Below the pieces are notes generated by a model. That model was not told the origin of the DNA, ran no database searches, and saw only the letters and a program-made list of their open reading frames with translations. Both the position numbers and the translations under genes were made by a program. A DNA stretch of 41,417 bases, taken from positions 1 to 41,417 of the forward strand of contig RDXM01000122.1 of the NCBI GenBank assembly GCA_004292595.1. Reading direction: 5' to 3'. Source of the stretch: Candidatus Kapaibacterium sp. GTDB taxonomy: Bacteria > Bacteroidota > Ignavibacteria > Kapaibacteriales > UBA4661. Positions 24,492-32,773 of the stretch are shown here, piece after piece. Every line of letters starts with the position of its first letter. Position 1 is the first letter of the stretch.

Positions 24492-24569
24492 GCGGGTTTG
24501 AAGAAAAAATGAAAGAAAAAATTATTGATAAGCAATGTTTGATGACGACCATTTTTTGGGAACGGCAAA

Positions 24570-25451
24570 ATGCAACAAATCACGGAAAAAGCGGAGAAAA
24601 ATTCAATGCAAGCGCACATTTCTGAAGACAGTATTTCTGAGAAAGATATTTGCCAATTTTTTGGAGTGCAGTCGCTCACGGAGGTAGATTTTATCAAGCA
24701 TCCAGAGCATTCGCCCGCAGAAAATATGCTGTTCGATATTGCTCGCGCCGAAGCCCTTCTTGAGCGAAAAGCCGCACCAATGCTGCGTTTGTACTCGTGG
24801 AAGCCGTTTGCCGTGTCGTTAGGGGCGCACCAGCGCGAGCGCGACATTGATACGCAGCGTTGCCACGAGCGAGGGCTTGAGATTGTACGCCGTCCCACAG
24901 GCGGTCGGGCTGTGCTTCATGCGGAAGAACTCACCTATTCACTCGCTGTGCCGCTTCAGACCGAAGGCGCGCCGCAGCGCACGATTCACGAGATTTACCG
25001 CGATGTTCACATTATTTTGCTAAACGCCTTGCAGCGTCTAGGGTTTCGGGGGATTTTCTTTCAAAAATCACAAACCGATTTTCGTGCATTGTATCGCTCA
25101 AGCCACGTATCTATGCCGTGTTTCGCTAGTTCGGCTCGATATGAATTGATGCACGAAGGGCGGAAAGTTGTCGGTAGTGCGCAAAAATTGTACAGCAAGG
25201 ATGGGCAAAATGTGGTCTTGCAGCACGGTTCAATACTGCTCGGCAGAGCGCATGAATGCTTGGCTGATGTTCTTAATCTCAGCGATGATACTGAGCGTGA
25301 AGAAGTGCGGCGCGTGATTCGCTCGCAGTCCGTGAGTTTACAAGAAGTGTGGGAGGAGGAGGGAAATACGCCGCAAGAAATATCGTGGGAATGCTGTGCT
25401 GATGCGGTCTTTGAGGCGTTTGGAAATGTAGCTAAAGTGAAAGTTGAGTGA
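24570..25451 (+). CDS. Octanoyl/lipoyl transferase, LipM-like (BPL/LplA/LipB family)
   Basis: This 293-residue protein has the lipoate/biotin ligase fold: SPAENMLFDIARAEALLE, YSWKPFAVSLGAHQRERDI, then VRRPTGGRAVLHAEELTYSLAV (the R-R-x-x-G-G-R/G-A-V-x-H motif), and CFASSARYELMHEGRKVVGSAQKL. The Cys at 184 (MPCFASS) corresponds to the acyl-accepting cysteine of LipM-type octanoyltransferases, while the lysine in GRKVVGSAQ binds the acyl chain. It likely moves octanoate from acyl carrier protein to lipoyl domains, though a lipoate ligase role is possible. ATG 24570; an internal start at 24606 is an alternative. No other lip gene is nearby. Confidence 0.82.
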   Translation: MQQITEKAEKNSMQAHISEDSISEKDICQFFGVQSLTEVDFIKHPEHSPAENMLFDIARAEALLERKAAPMLRLYSWKPFAVSLGAHQRERDIDTQRCHERGLEIVRRPTGGRAVLHAEELTYSLAVPLQTEGAPQRTIHEIYRDVHIILLNALQRLGFRGIFFQKSQTDFRALYRSSHVSMPCFASSARYELMHEGRKVVGSAQKLYSKDGQNVVLQHGSILLGRAHECLADVLNLSDDTEREEVRRVIRSQSVSLQEVWEEEGNTPQEISWECCADAVFEAFGNVAKVKVE

Positions 25452-25522
25452 AAGGAAATGCCGCATTTTTTGTAGTTTTGTTGGCGTTAGAATTTCTAGC
25501 TGCATGGCAAAAACTCTTCAAT

Positions 25523-25600
25523 AGTGGCACAGACATTCCTGTCTGTGTTTGCCGCCTGAATCCAGCACCAATACTCACAGGCAAGAATGCCTGTGCCACT
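25523..25600. repeat. ~80-bp palindromic interspersed repeat, copy 2
   Basis: This has the same arms as copy 1 (AGTGGCACAGACATTCCTGT at the left, AAGAATGCCTGTGCCACT at the right); the centre GCCGCCTGAATCCAGCACC is in the opposite orientation to copy 1. It lies between the LipM-like gene and the membrane GT2 gene. An apparent N-terminal extension of the GT2 gene partly translates it. Confidence 0.9.
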
Positions 25601-25682
25601 GAAAGCAGATTTTGCTTGGTGTTCAAAGTTTTTTCGTGTATCCAAATTTTCCACCTTGTTCCATCTTGAATTTACCAGCTTC

Positions 25683-26636
25683 ATGCCAAAACTTTCGGTC
25701 ATTATTCCGTGTTATTTCAACGAAGAAAATATCCCCGTAACCGCACAAACACTCATTCAGAACGAAGCACATTTTGAGAGCGATGTGGAATTTGAGTACG
25801 TGTTGGTGGACGACGGCTCGAAGGATAAAACCTTTCAAGCGATTCTCGCTTTCCGAGCGCAATATCCGCACAAGGTAAAAGCTCTGAAACTGGCAGCAAA
25901 TGTGGGTTCGCACAGTGCCATTCTCGCGGGACTGCACCATGCAACAGGCGATGTTTGTGTGATTCTCGCTGCCGACCTACAAGACCCACCAGAACTTATT
26001 CCCGAAATGATGACGCACTGGAAGCAAGGCGTAAAGCTCGTTCTGGCGAATCGCACCGACCGCGAAGAATCCTTTGGACAGCGTTTTTTTGCAACGACGT
26101 TTCACAAACTTATCAAACGCCTCGCGCTGAAAAATGTTCCCGATGGCGGATTCGACCTCGCTTTGTTTGATGCGGCGTTGAAAGATGAAATTGTGCGGAT
26201 GTCGGAGAAAAACACGCACATCTTGTATTTACTGGTTTGGCTGGGCTATGAATACGTGAATATCCCTTACACGCGGCGCAAACGCGATATCGGCGTGTCG
26301 CGCTGGACGCTGGCAAAGAAGGTAAAACTCCTCGTGGATTCGTTTATTGCGTTCTCGTTTTTCCCAATTCGCGCTATCTCGGTGATAGGATTGGTGCTGG
26401 GTTTGGGGGCGTTTGGCTATGGCGGGTTTGTGCTTTTGGCGCGGTTTTTTGGTTGGATTCCCTACGTGCAGGGCTGGTCGTCGCTGATGGTCGTATTCAT
26501 GCTGGTTTCAGCGTTTCAAATGATTGCGCTTGGCATTATTGGCGAATACGTCTGGCGTGCGCTGGATGCGTCGCGTGCGCGACCGAATTTTATTATCGAA
26601 ACAATTTTAGACAATACCTCAGAGCAGCAGAAATGA
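25683..26636 (+). CDS. Membrane-anchored family 2 glycosyltransferase (GtrB/DPM-like)
   Basis: This 317-residue protein starts MPKLSVIIPCYFNEENIP, then YVLVDDGSKDKTFQ and VILAADLQDPPELIPEMM (the metal-binding D-x-D region). The tail has RRKRDIGVSRWTLAKKVKLLVDSF and two membrane helices (about residues 232-255 and 270-295). This is the layout of undecaprenyl-phosphate sugar transferases such as GtrB/ArnC, which load one sugar onto a lipid carrier at the inner membrane. ATG 25683; codons upstream to 25587 derive from repeat copy 2. It converges on the carbamoyltransferase gene, with a heptad tract between. Confidence 0.93.
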   Translation: MPKLSVIIPCYFNEENIPVTAQTLIQNEAHFESDVEFEYVLVDDGSKDKTFQAILAFRAQYPHKVKALKLAANVGSHSAILAGLHHATGDVCVILAADLQDPPELIPEMMTHWKQGVKLVLANRTDREESFGQRFFATTFHKLIKRLALKNVPDGGFDLALFDAALKDEIVRMSEKNTHILYLLVWLGYEYVNIPYTRRKRDIGVSRWTLAKKVKLLVDSFIAFSFFPIRAISVIGLVLGLGAFGYGGFVLLARFFGWIPYVQGWSSLMVVFMLVSAFQMIALGIIGEYVWRALDASRARPNFIIETILDNTSEQQK

Positions 26637-26651
26637 TGAGGGCTTTACGCC

Positions 26652-26686
26652 TTTCATCCCTCATATTTCAGCCCTCATCCTTCCTT
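26652..26686 (-). repeat. Purine-rich 7-nt-period repeat at the carbamoyltransferase stop
   Basis: Plus-strand heptads TTTCATC, CCTCATA, TTTCAGC, CCTCATC and CTTCCTT run across the stop codon (26675-26677) of the carbamoyltransferase gene; on the mRNA strand they read GGATGAGGGCTGAAATATGA. The tract also lies 15 bases past the stop of the convergent GT2. Confidence 0.55.
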
Positions 26687-27655
26687 CAGATGTTCGAGCA
26701 TTTGCTTCAAAATAGTTTGTGCGGCAACAACACGATTCTGTGCTTGGTGCAACACCAGTGATGATGCGCTGTCCAGCACTTCGTCGGCAACTTCAACATT
26801 GCGACGCGTCGGAAGACAGTGCATAAATTTTCCATTGTTGGTGAGGCGCATTTTGTCGCCCGTGATAGTCCATGAGCGGTCTGTGGCTGGCAGGAGCATT
26901 GTTCCGTAAGCCTCATCATTGAAAGCAGACCAGTTTTTTGCATAGACAAAATCGGCATCCGCGAGAGCTTCGTCTTGATTGTGCAGTATTTGTGCGCCTT
27001 TGGTGAATTGCTTGTCCAGTTCATAGCCTTCGGGATGTGTGATGACCAAATCAACATCGGCGCGGCGCATCCATTCGGCAAAAGAGTTGGGAACGGCTTG
27101 GGGCAAGGCTTTCGGGTGTGGTGCCCACGACAACACCACTTTCGGGCGGCGCGTCATTTTCTCGCGGCGGCGTATTTCCTCAATCGTCATCAAATCGGCA
27201 AACGACTGAAGCGGGTGGCGCGTGGCAGATTCCAAGCTGAGAAGCGGCTTCTGGGCGTAGCGGCGGAATTGTTCGAGTGTGTGTTCGCTTGTGTCGGCAG
27301 CTTTGTCAGTGAGCGAGGCAAATGCTCGCACGGCAACAATATCGCAATATGCCGCAATCACCGCCGCGCCTTCTTTGATGTGTTCTACGGTGTCGCCATC
27401 CATCACTGCGCCGTCCTGCAATTCCAATTTCCATGTTTCCGTTCCAACATTCACAACAAGCGTATTCATGCCGAGATTGAGCGCGGCTTTCTGCGTAGAA
27501 AGGCGTGTTCGCAAGCTGGAATTAAAAAACACTAAACCAAGTGTACGATTGCGCCCAAGTTCGTTCCACTGCAAAGGCTGTGCTTTCACTTCCAATGCGG
27601 CTTCCAGCAATGCTGGCAGGTCGGGAACGGCGTGAACAGAGGTAAAGGAATTCAT
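26675..27655 (-). CDS. N-succinylornithine / N-acetylornithine carbamoyltransferase
   Basis: This 326-residue protein makes N-acyl-citrulline from carbamoyl phosphate and N-acylornithine in the Bacteroides-type arginine pathway. The carbamoyl-phosphate loop is FFNSSLRTRLSTQKAA (SLRTR at 47-51, where classical ornithine enzymes have STRTR). VVLSWAPHPKALPQAVPNSFAEWM is the extended substrate loop of the acylornithine enzymes, and FMHCLPTRRN the HCLP motif. These differ from ordinary ArgF. Whether the substrate is the succinyl or acetyl form cannot be decided here. ATG 27655 (MNSFTSVHAV); an extension to 27700 is unlikely. No other arg gene is in the window. Confidence 0.9.
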   Translation of the reverse strand: MNSFTSVHAVPDLPALLEAALEVKAQPLQWNELGRNRTLGLVFFNSSLRTRLSTQKAALNLGMNTLVVNVGTETWKLELQDGAVMDGDTVEHIKEGAAVIAAYCDIVAVRAFASLTDKAADTSEHTLEQFRRYAQKPLLSLESATRHPLQSFADLMTIEEIRRREKMTRRPKVVLSWAPHPKALPQAVPNSFAEWMRRADVDLVITHPEGYELDKQFTKGAQILHNQDEALADADFVYAKNWSAFNDEAYGTMLLPATDRSWTITGDKMRLTNNGKFMHCLPTRRNVEVADEVLDSASSLVLHQAQNRVVAAQTILKQMLEHLKEG

Positions 27656-27719
27656 GGTGTTGGGAAATTGGAAAAAGAGTGCGTAATTGAGCCTGTCCAT
27701 CTCTGTATTCGATACAGCT

Positions 27720-28835
27720 TTAAGCAGGGTCTATTTCGTGTAATAAAACAGCATTTTTCTGGGTTTGAGTACCTTTAATTTTAACTTGTTCGCTCCAGTA
27801 TTTCTTGACAATATCACCCAAGCCAGTGGGGACGTTAACGGAATAATTGATATTGTCCTCCGACTTTAAGCGGATATTATTCTCATCTTGATTTGCCGCA
27901 AATAATCTTCCCGTTATCGTAACAAAGTCATCATCAAGAGAGGTGATTGCTTCTTTTGTCGTTGTGCTTATTGGTAATGAAGTAATCTCTTCCCTTGTTC
28001 TTGTGAACTGGATGTTTTTTTGATGACCATTTCTGATAACAGATAATCCCACAAGATTAACATCTTTTCCATCGGGCGCAAGGTCTCGTGATAAACCTAT
28101 AAAATTCATAAAATACGTTTCATCAGGAATCTTTTCTTTTAATGCCTTGAAATCTGCTCTATTGACTAAACCGATATTTTCTACAATATCATTTATAATT
28201 TCAGTTGTAGGGCTAAATCCTTCTATTTCAAACTGGTCTTGTAAACCTAAACGAATAGTAAATGCCATGCTTGCAGCTCTTGGAACCGAAATATAAGGCT
28301 GAAAATGAGCTTTAATAGCGTTTTCTATTCTTCCACTTGTTCTAAATGGTTTTCCAAGTTTGCGTTCAGCCGTTCTCAATGCTATATCTTCAAATGTCGA
28401 TATTTTTTGGAAAACTAAGTCGGATTTTACGACTCCATATCCAACACCAGGTCCAGCAACAACGAGTTGTAATTCTGTTGATTCTAGGGCAATTCCCTGT
28501 AACGATAAATGCCGTTGAAAATGAACGTCTTCCAATAAATTTCGTAATTCTTCTGCAATTTCTGTTGGTGGTTCTCCCGATAACGCAAGACAAATCATTT
28601 TTTCAGCTTGAACTACTTCAGAACAATTTAAAGCAAGTGAAGCTGCGCTTTTCAGGAGAACCGAAACAGAAGGCTCACCAATATTTTTTTTGTAGGCAGT
28701 AAGAGCAGCTTCTTTTTCTAGCTCAAATGCTTTCAAAAAATAGCCTTGTGCTTCATCAAAATTCCCTTGGAATTTCTTGATAAAGGCAATATCAGCGTAT
28801 TCGATTGCTTCTGTATGTAGTTTCTGGATGTTCAT
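27720..28835 (-). CDS. Uncharacterised protein with N-terminal TPR-like repeats, partner of the next gene
   Basis: This 371-residue protein starts with helical repeats (IEYADIAFIKKFQGNFDEAQGYFLKAFELEKEAAL, TPR-like), followed by LLKSAASLALNCSEVVQAEKMICLAL and GEPPTEIAEELRNLLEDV. The middle is an alpha/beta region (VVAGPGVGYGVVKS, GFSPTTEIINDIVENIGLV) and the tail has YSVNVPTGLGDIVKKYWSEQ. I recognise it, from memory only, as a conserved protein that occurs next to the 176-residue gene upstream. I can give no function. Its start ATG overlaps the upstream gene's stop (ATGA), so the two are translationally coupled. The DNA is clearly AT-rich compared with the flanks, which hints at acquisition. 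Confidence 0.75.
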   Translation of the reverse strand: MNIQKLHTEAIEYADIAFIKKFQGNFDEAQGYFLKAFELEKEAALTAYKKNIGEPSVSVLLKSAASLALNCSEVVQAEKMICLALSGEPPTEIAEELRNLLEDVHFQRHLSLQGIALESTELQLVVAGPGVGYGVVKSDLVFQKISTFEDIALRTAERKLGKPFRTSGRIENAIKAHFQPYISVPRAASMAFTIRLGLQDQFEIEGFSPTTEIINDIVENIGLVNRADFKALKEKIPDETYFMNFIGLSRDLAPDGKDVNLVGLSVIRNGHQKNIQFTRTREEITSLPISTTTKEAITSLDDDFVTITGRLFAANQDENNIRLKSEDNINYSVNVPTGLGDIVKKYWSEQVKIKGTQTQKNAVLLHEIDPA

Positions 28836-29362
28836 TTTTTCTCACCAAATTTTGCAGTTGGGCGACCAAATTCTACAACGCCAATATACGCAGGTAATCT
28901 CAAATTATCAGAAAGATTTGTTTGTTGTAACTTGATATTGTATCGTCGATTAAGCTCTGTTTTGTTACCCTGAAAAATCCCTGAAATCTCTAAACGCGCT
29001 TTTTTCTGAAACAAAATATCATCTTTATCTCCAAGCCAATAATCGAAACCAGTTTTCCGTACCGATTTTTCAATGATTGTATATTTGGTCAGCTTGAGAG
29101 CAAGCAAGACCGCGAGACACACAGCACCATACTCAGTCGCATCAATCTGGTCTTTCCAAGCTCTATCAAGTTCCTCGCTATAAATATCTGTCCACACTAA
29201 CGTGTAGTTTTTTGCTGCATCGCCCGATACAGGAAACGTTGTACCAGCACCATTATGATTTTGGTGAGCTAAACAAACAACACATCCTTCATGCAAAAAC
29301 GCGCCTGCAACAGGAGTAATACCCGGTAAACCATTCTTGATGTCATTGATATTGAGTATCAT
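28832..29362 (-). CDS. Uncharacterised protein, first gene of the two-gene cassette
   Basis: This 176-residue protein begins MILNINDIKNGLPGITPVAGAF and has the blocks ATEYGAVCLAVLLALKLTKYT, SVRKTGFDYWLGDKDD and ARLEISGIFQG, then LPAYIGVVEFGRP. The GFDYWLG...ARLEISG pattern is memorable and I have seen it in proteins from several phyla annotated only as hypothetical; a distant similarity to a restriction-endonuclease-like fold is possible but unproven. It overlaps the following gene by four bases. The pair sits between the carbamoyltransferase and a sensor-regulator gene. The only upstream space is about 20 bases to the sensor gene's stop, so the cassette may be transcribed with it or from a promoter inside it. 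Confidence 0.72.
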   Translation of the reverse strand: MILNINDIKNGLPGITPVAGAFLHEGCVVCLAHQNHNGAGTTFPVSGDAAKNYTLVWTDIYSEELDRAWKDQIDATEYGAVCLAVLLALKLTKYTIIEKSVRKTGFDYWLGDKDDILFQKKARLEISGIFQGNKTELNRRYNIKLQQTNLSDNLRLPAYIGVVEFGRPTAKFGEKK

Positions 29363-29383
29363 TCTTCAGATTTCACCCTTTTC

Positions 29384-30496
29384 TCAATTATCCCTCGTGA
29401 CTTCATCGGTAATTGGCAATTCGATTTGCACAGTCGTTTTGTTGTCGTTGCTGCGAATGGTAAGGTGTCCGTCGTGAAGTTCGAGGAGTTTTTGCGTGAT
29501 GCTCAGACCCAAGCCAGAGCCTTGTTGTTCGTAGATTTGGCGGTCGAATTGCGTGTATGCGCCGATGGCAGCGATTTGTTCTGTCGTCATTGGGCGACCG
29601 TTATTGGTAATGCGCAGGCGGTACATTTTGGCATCATGTTCTGATTCAAGATAAATTTTCGATTCGGGGCGCGAGTATTTAAGGGCATTATCAACGATTT
29701 CTTCAATAATTTTGGTAAAATACATCGTGCTAATGGCAATCGGAACATCAGGACTCAGTTCAAAAATTATATCTTCTTGTCGTTGCTCGTGATATGCTTT
29801 TGATATTGCTACGTCATTGACAATGCTTTCTGGCGACGTAACAATGTCGTAGTGCGATACTCGCAGACGCGAGGACTCGCTTTGTAAGGACATGAGTTTT
29901 GCGTACAACAAAAAGTTTTGCACTAGGTGATGGATGCGCCGTGCGGAAGAATTTAACTGTTGCAGCATTTCCATAATTTCATCGCGTTCCAAGCCATCGT
30001 AGCTGGAGAGGAGTAGTTCAGAAAAGCCTAAAATGCCGCTCAGGGGCGTGAGAAACTCATGTGGCAAGGCAAGGCTAATATTTTCACGGAGTTGGTGCAA
30101 TTTTTTATCGGCGACATCTTTCAGATTTTTTTGCTTGCGAAGCCGCGTATCTACTGCTTGGAGAAGCTCTGCAACACGAAAGGGTTTGGTGATGTAATCG
30201 TCAGCACCAAGATTCATCCCGATACGCAAATCCGACGTGTCGGCGCGGGCAGTAAGAAAAATAAACGGAATTGTGGATGTTGCTGCTTGAGATTTGATGC
30301 GGGTCAGAACGCCGTGTCCGTCTAATTCTGGCATCATTACGTCGCAGAGAATGAGGTCGGGCAAATGTTCTTCCGCCAAACGCGCACCAATAGCTCCATT
30401 GGGCGCACTTATCACGTTGTAATCGTTGGTTTCGAGTATCTCAACGATATTTTCACGAACAAATTGCTCATCTTCAATAATTAGAACTTTTTTCAT
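29384..30496 (-). CDS. Hybrid response regulator / histidine kinase (receiver first)
   Basis: This 370-residue protein has an N-terminal receiver (MKKVLIIEDEQFVRENIVEIL, phospho-acceptor D52 in LILCDVMMPELDG, conserved Lys in YITKPFRV), followed by a HisKA domain with H146 in LPHEFLTPLSGILGFSELL, and a HATPase_c domain (N box IVDNALKYSRP, G2 box GSGLGLSI). The receiver-then-kinase order without a sensor domain or membrane segment suggests a cytoplasmic kinase controlled by phosphorylation of its own receiver, as in some sporulation or motility regulators. ATG 30496 is preceded by no strong ribosome-binding site. Cognate output regulator and signal are unknown. Confidence 0.92.
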   Translation of the reverse strand: MKKVLIIEDEQFVRENIVEILETNDYNVISAPNGAIGARLAEEHLPDLILCDVMMPELDGHGVLTRIKSQAATSTIPFIFLTARADTSDLRIGMNLGADDYITKPFRVAELLQAVDTRLRKQKNLKDVADKKLHQLRENISLALPHEFLTPLSGILGFSELLLSSYDGLERDEIMEMLQQLNSSARRIHHLVQNFLLYAKLMSLQSESSRLRVSHYDIVTSPESIVNDVAISKAYHEQRQEDIIFELSPDVPIAISTMYFTKIIEEIVDNALKYSRPESKIYLESEHDAKMYRLRITNNGRPMTTEQIAAIGAYTQFDRQIYEQQGSGLGLSITQKLLELHDGHLTIRSNDNKTTVQIELPITDEVTRDN

Positions 30497-30828
30497 AACA
30501 GTACGCAGCAAATGTGTGGAGAGGTATCAGCTTTGTGGCGTGTTGTGTGGTCATTCGTGAGGTTTATCTCTGCTCCTGCACGTGTTTTAGCATAATCTCA
30601 GCAAGATACACAATTCAAATGTTCTATGCACATTTTTCCAACAATCTTTTCGCGGGAATTTCTTCATTTTCTGTCTGCCAAAGTTTTCGTAACTTTCAAG
30701 ATTGTGAAATTTTTTTAGTTACAAAAGTAACAACATCATAGCTATACAAATCATACCATAAAATCAGACTTTACAATTCACATCATTTTCTCAAACATCA
30801 CGTGTACTTCATGGAAGGAGCATTCATC
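30497..30828. other. Divergent promoter region, 332 bases without a gene
   Basis: This AT-rich gap lies between the sensor-regulator (minus) and TPR lipoprotein (plus) genes. It contains one clean short dyad, GTTAC-AAAA-GTAAC (30718-30731), which could be an operator. I see no RNA gene and no convincing small coding region. Confidence 0.5.
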
Positions 30829-32487
30829 GTGAACAATTACATTTTGAAAAGTGCCGCCGTAGCAATCTTCAGCGCAGCACTGTATTCTTGCGGTGGTGGT
30901 ACTGCTTCGCAGCTTTCAACAGCACGCCAAGCAATGAGCAAAGCCGAGCAAACAAAAGCAACACTCGCGTTCCAAAAAGACAAAGAAAAAGTTGCTAAAG
31001 CACAAGGCGATATTGATAATCTGTACAAAACAGCCTACGCAACCTTGCAAAACGAGGTTATGCTGGGTTCTTCGAGCGCGAATATCGCCGAAGCATGGTA
31101 TTTGCTGGGCAAAGCAAGCAAAGAAGTAGGAAATATGGACAGCATGGCTGTTGCCTTCAAGCAAGCAGATAAGCTCTTTCCCGCCGATGACAAACTCGGC
31201 AAGCAAGCTCGCTCAGAAATGACAGGCTATATGTTCGAGGGCTGGGCAAATGGCTTCAATAAAGGCGTTGAGGCGTATAATGCTGCCGTTGGCACAGAAG
31301 ACGAAAAGGCTCGCAAGCCTAAATTTGAAGAGGCTGTCCGCCTTCTCAGCAATGCAGCGGCAATGAAGCCCGAAAATACGGACATTTACCCCATTATCGG
31401 TGCAGCACAACAAGGCGCGGGCGACACATTGGGTGGCGTGGCAACGTATGAAAAATATATTGGTTTCGCGCAACCCGGCATTGATGCTCTGTCGCAACGC
31501 AGCGCAATACTGAACATGACCCGCGAAGAAGCATTGGAAAAGCTCGGCAAACCTGCTTCGAGCAAAGGTCTCGCGCCGCAGCCAGGCGATTCGCTGATTT
31601 TGGATAAATATAGCTTCGATGGCAAAGATTTGTGGGTGTTCTATCCGCGCAACAAAGAAGGAAAATTCACGCTCGACGGCTTCAAATCGAATATCCCAGC
31701 TTCGTGGGCACCTTTTGAGCAAGAGCGGTTTGTTTCCTACGACAACCGCATGAATATGTATGTTGCGTATCCGTACTACACGCAGAAAAACTACGACAAA
31801 GCATTGCAGTTCATTGACAACGGTTTGAAGTTGAAGCCCGCCGACGAAGAATTGGCGAATTTCCAATCGCAAATTTACACCGAGAGCGGTCGCTTGGAGC
31901 AAGCAATGGCGAAGCTCAAAGACCTTGTTGCGAAATATCCCGACAATAAAAATTATCTGGCGCAGTACGGTACAATGCTCTCCAATGCCAATAAATTTGA
32001 TGAAGCTATTGGCATTTTTGAGAAAACCTTGCAACTCGACCCGAAGTTTGAAAACGCGATTGGCAACCTCGCTGGCGTGTACAAAAACAAAGCCGCAACC
32101 ATTCAAAAAACAGAGCAAGATGCCTTTGACAAAGCTGAAGCTGCTCGTAAAAAAGACAAAAAAGTTCCTGAATATAAAATAGATAACACCAAGTATTTTC
32201 CCTTCTTGAAAAAGTCGGCAGAATACTACGAGCAGTACCGCAAACTTCCAGGGAAAGACCGCGATGTCGGTGTCTTGGAGCAGCTTTTGAACATTTACGA
32301 CGTTGTTGAGGATAAAGAAAATTATCGTAGAGCAGCAGGTGAATTTGTTGCGTTGGAATACGCAAACGATAAAAACCCGCGCTTCTACGAGGCATTGTCG
32401 CGTATTTACGGCAAGCAAAAAAATAGCGCGAAAGTAAAAGAATCGCTCGACAAAGCAGACGCATTGCGCAAAGCAGGCGCGAAGTAA
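30829..32487 (+). CDS. TPR-repeat lipoprotein
   Basis: This 552-residue protein starts at GTG 30829, chosen because GGAAGGAG lies nine bases upstream and the resulting leader MNNYILKSAAVAIFSAALYSC ends in a lipobox (C21). The mature part is helical and repetitive, with TPR units such as NYDKALQFIDNGLKLKPAD, RLEQAMAKLKDLVAKYPD and KFDEAIGIFEKTLQLDPKF. It is likely anchored in the outer or inner membrane facing the periplasm and acts as a protein-protein scaffold; TPR lipoproteins are common in gliding and type IX secretion lineages. Specific role unknown. Three palindromes and a terminator follow. Confidence 0.85.
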   Translation: MNNYILKSAAVAIFSAALYSCGGGTASQLSTARQAMSKAEQTKATLAFQKDKEKVAKAQGDIDNLYKTAYATLQNEVMLGSSSANIAEAWYLLGKASKEVGNMDSMAVAFKQADKLFPADDKLGKQARSEMTGYMFEGWANGFNKGVEAYNAAVGTEDEKARKPKFEEAVRLLSNAAAMKPENTDIYPIIGAAQQGAGDTLGGVATYEKYIGFAQPGIDALSQRSAILNMTREEALEKLGKPASSKGLAPQPGDSLILDKYSFDGKDLWVFYPRNKEGKFTLDGFKSNIPASWAPFEQERFVSYDNRMNMYVAYPYYTQKNYDKALQFIDNGLKLKPADEELANFQSQIYTESGRLEQAMAKLKDLVAKYPDNKNYLAQYGTMLSNANKFDEAIGIFEKTLQLDPKFENAIGNLAGVYKNKAATIQKTEQDAFDKAEAARKKDKKVPEYKIDNTKYFPFLKKSAEYYEQYRKLPGKDRDVGVLEQLLNIYDVVEDKENYRRAAGEFVALEYANDKNPRFYEALSRIYGKQKNSAKVKESLDKADALRKAGAK

Positions 32488-32532
32488 TTATACCGTTTCG
32501 ATTGTAAAATGAATAGTTTCAATTCTCCGAAA

Positions 32533-32552
32533 CAAGGCAGCATGCTGCCTTG
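32533..32552. repeat. Perfect 20-bp palindrome
   Basis: CAAGGCAGCATGCTGCCTTG is self-complementary over its whole length. It lies 46 bases after the TPR lipoprotein stop. Confidence 0.7.
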
Positions 32553-32606
32553 CTCAAATCAAAGTATTCAAAATACAGTCAAAAATATCGAAAAGTAAAG
32601 GAATTG

Positions 32607-32639
32607 AGATGTAGTCCACCTTTGAGGTGGACTACATCT
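32607..32639. repeat. 14-bp-stem hairpin without T-run
   Basis: AGATGTAGTCCACC (32607-32620) pairs perfectly with GGTGGACTACATCT (32626-32639) around a TTTGA loop. No T-tract follows, so it is not a typical terminator. Confidence 0.75.
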
Positions 32640-32695
32640 GAAGCAACAAGCCTTTTTCAGTATAGAGCGGCATTTTTCGTGCAAGGCAGTATTTG

Positions 32696-32735
32696 TGGGA
32701 GTTTCAAGCTATTTGAAGCTCCCATTTTTGTTTTA
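32696..32735 (+). terminator. Terminator after the TPR lipoprotein gene
   Basis: TGGGAGTTTCAAG (32696-32708) pairs with TTTGAAGCTCCCA (32712-32724) with one G-T pair, followed by TTTTTGTTTT. Confidence 0.75.
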
Positions 32736-32773
32736 AAGACGTTGGGTAATTTTCTTTGCAAACGCAGGTGCAA

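Noticed and set aside
31213-32418. 401-codon open frame on the minus strand
   Set aside because: It mirrors the TPR lipoprotein gene on the opposite strand and has Phe/Val/Cys-rich composition typical of an antisense shadow.
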